A stretch of 42,875 nt of DNA, taken from assembly GCA_964473155.1 (NCBI GenBank), contig CAYYNT010000034.1, forward strand, positions 1-42,875. Direction: 5' to 3'. The stretch comes from JAJFUG01 sp964473155 (GTDB lineage: Bacteria; Gemmatimonadota; Glassbacteria; GWA2-58-10). Numbering within the stretch: position 1 is the stretch's first letter; each line of letters starts with the position of its first letter. Of this stretch, positions 42,539 to 42,875 are shown one piece after another. Made by a program: the position numbers and the translations under genes. Below the pieces are notes generated by a model. The model was not told the DNA's origin and did not search any database. It saw only the letters and a program-made list of their open reading frames with translations.

Positions 42539-42875
42539 TCAATCAAAGGTTTCGTCAGGATTAAAACTGGCAAGTACGGACCAGGATTGTTTCCTATAAT
42601 GCAAAAATAATACTTTCCTGTAGCCAACCTTTTTCGACCAGTATAGCAATTGGTTATAACTATAATATTCTATTATTTTCGTAGTTAAGAAATCATGGTA
42701 CATCTGAATCCGATCCATTCTGTTATTAACAGTAGGTTGAAACAGAAAATCAATGAGATACTCACCATAAAAAAGAACTTTCTTCGGCACCCCAAGTAAA
42801 AGCAGGGGATTATATATAAAATAAACTATACACCTCAAAAAGTTATCAACCATATTTGCCAAAATCCATCGTCCC
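42539..42875 (-). CDS. C-terminal part of a probable SAM-dependent methyltransferase (5' end outside window)
   Basis: The frame is open from the right edge to the stop at 42539, about 111 codons, so the N-terminal catalytic domain is missing. The visible part has a hydrophobic stretch (CIVYFIYNPLLLLGV). It also has YHDFLTTKIIEYYSYNQLLYWSKKVGYRKV, which resembles the closing segment of class I methyltransferases (HDxxxTxxxxxYHSxxExxxWxxxAGF). It ends SWSVLASFNPDETFD. The SAM-binding motif cannot be seen, so the call rests on the tail alone. It is as AT-rich as the neighbouring membrane protein and probably belongs to the same acquired polysaccharide locus. Confidence 0.5.
   Translation of the reverse strand, partial: GRWILANMVDNFLRCIVYFIYNPLLLLGVPKKVLFYGEYLIDFLFQPTVNNRMDRIQMYHDFLTTKIIEYYSYNQLLYWSKKVGYRKVLFLHYRKQSWSVLASFNPDETFD

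Noticed and set aside
1..42875. CRISPR array or tRNA/rRNA genes
   Set aside because: I saw no regularly spaced direct repeats and no cloverleaf-like or rRNA-like sequence in the intergenic regions; a covariance-model scan was not possible here.

Overview
The window reads as chromosomal DNA of a diderm, lipopolysaccharide-making bacterium with moderately high G+C. The lipid A genes (lpxA, lpxD and a fused lpxC-fabZ), BamA, two Skp/OmpH chaperones and a LolCD pair show an outer membrane. The LpxC-FabZ fusion is known from Bacteroidota and relatives. Together with the ABC-2 permease/M1-like/golvesin-like protein and the DUF2723 protein it suggests the Fibrobacterota-Chlorobiota-Bacteroidota (FCB) side of the tree, perhaps an uncultured candidate phylum. 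This placement is inference; no rRNA gene is present to settle it. Many starts are TTG or GTG with good ribosome binding sites, including all three lpx reading frames.

Region 1 (1-4.8 kb, minus strand): the 5' part of a large membrane protein that runs off the left edge, then an MFS transporter, then a repeat-rich intergenic stretch.

Region 2 (4.8-21.1 kb, all minus strand, transcribed right to left): prfB (with its programmed +1 frameshift), lysS, lolC, lolD, mcsA, mcsB, clpC, a hairpin terminator, bamA, two skp/ompH genes, lpxD, lpxC-fabZ, lpxA. This is an envelope-building block: lipoprotein release, beta-barrel insertion, periplasmic chaperones and lipid A synthesis. A protein-arginine-kinase/ClpC quality-control module, best known from Gram-positive bacteria, sits inside it.

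Region 3 (21.3-30.7 kb, mixed strands): a HAD hydrolase; an arylamine N-acetyltransferase-like enzyme overlapping a DUF4416 gene; a GalU-type nucleotidyltransferase overlapping a glucuronokinase-like GHMP kinase; a YjbQ protein; a small membrane protein; trpBA; a secreted transglutaminase-like protein; and a small cysteine-cluster protein.

Region 4 (30.7-38.3 kb, minus strand): tilS, ftsH, folP and a DUF2723 membrane protein, probably one transcription unit.

Region 5 (38.3 kb to the end): a complete IS1182-type insertion sequence with 15-bp perfect inverted termini lies 42 bp upstream of tilS. Beyond it are a broken transposase tail, a hairpin-rich gene-poor stretch, and strikingly AT-rich DNA carrying a polytopic glycosyltransferase-like protein, a 116-bp MITE-like element and the 3' end of a probable methyltransferase. 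This looks like the edge of an acquired surface-polysaccharide island.

Most genes belong to known families. The best candidates for a second look are the McsAB-ClpC module in a diderm, the kinase/uridylyltransferase pair, the NAT-like/DUF4416 pair, the fused permease without a catalytic zinc motif, and the island boundary.
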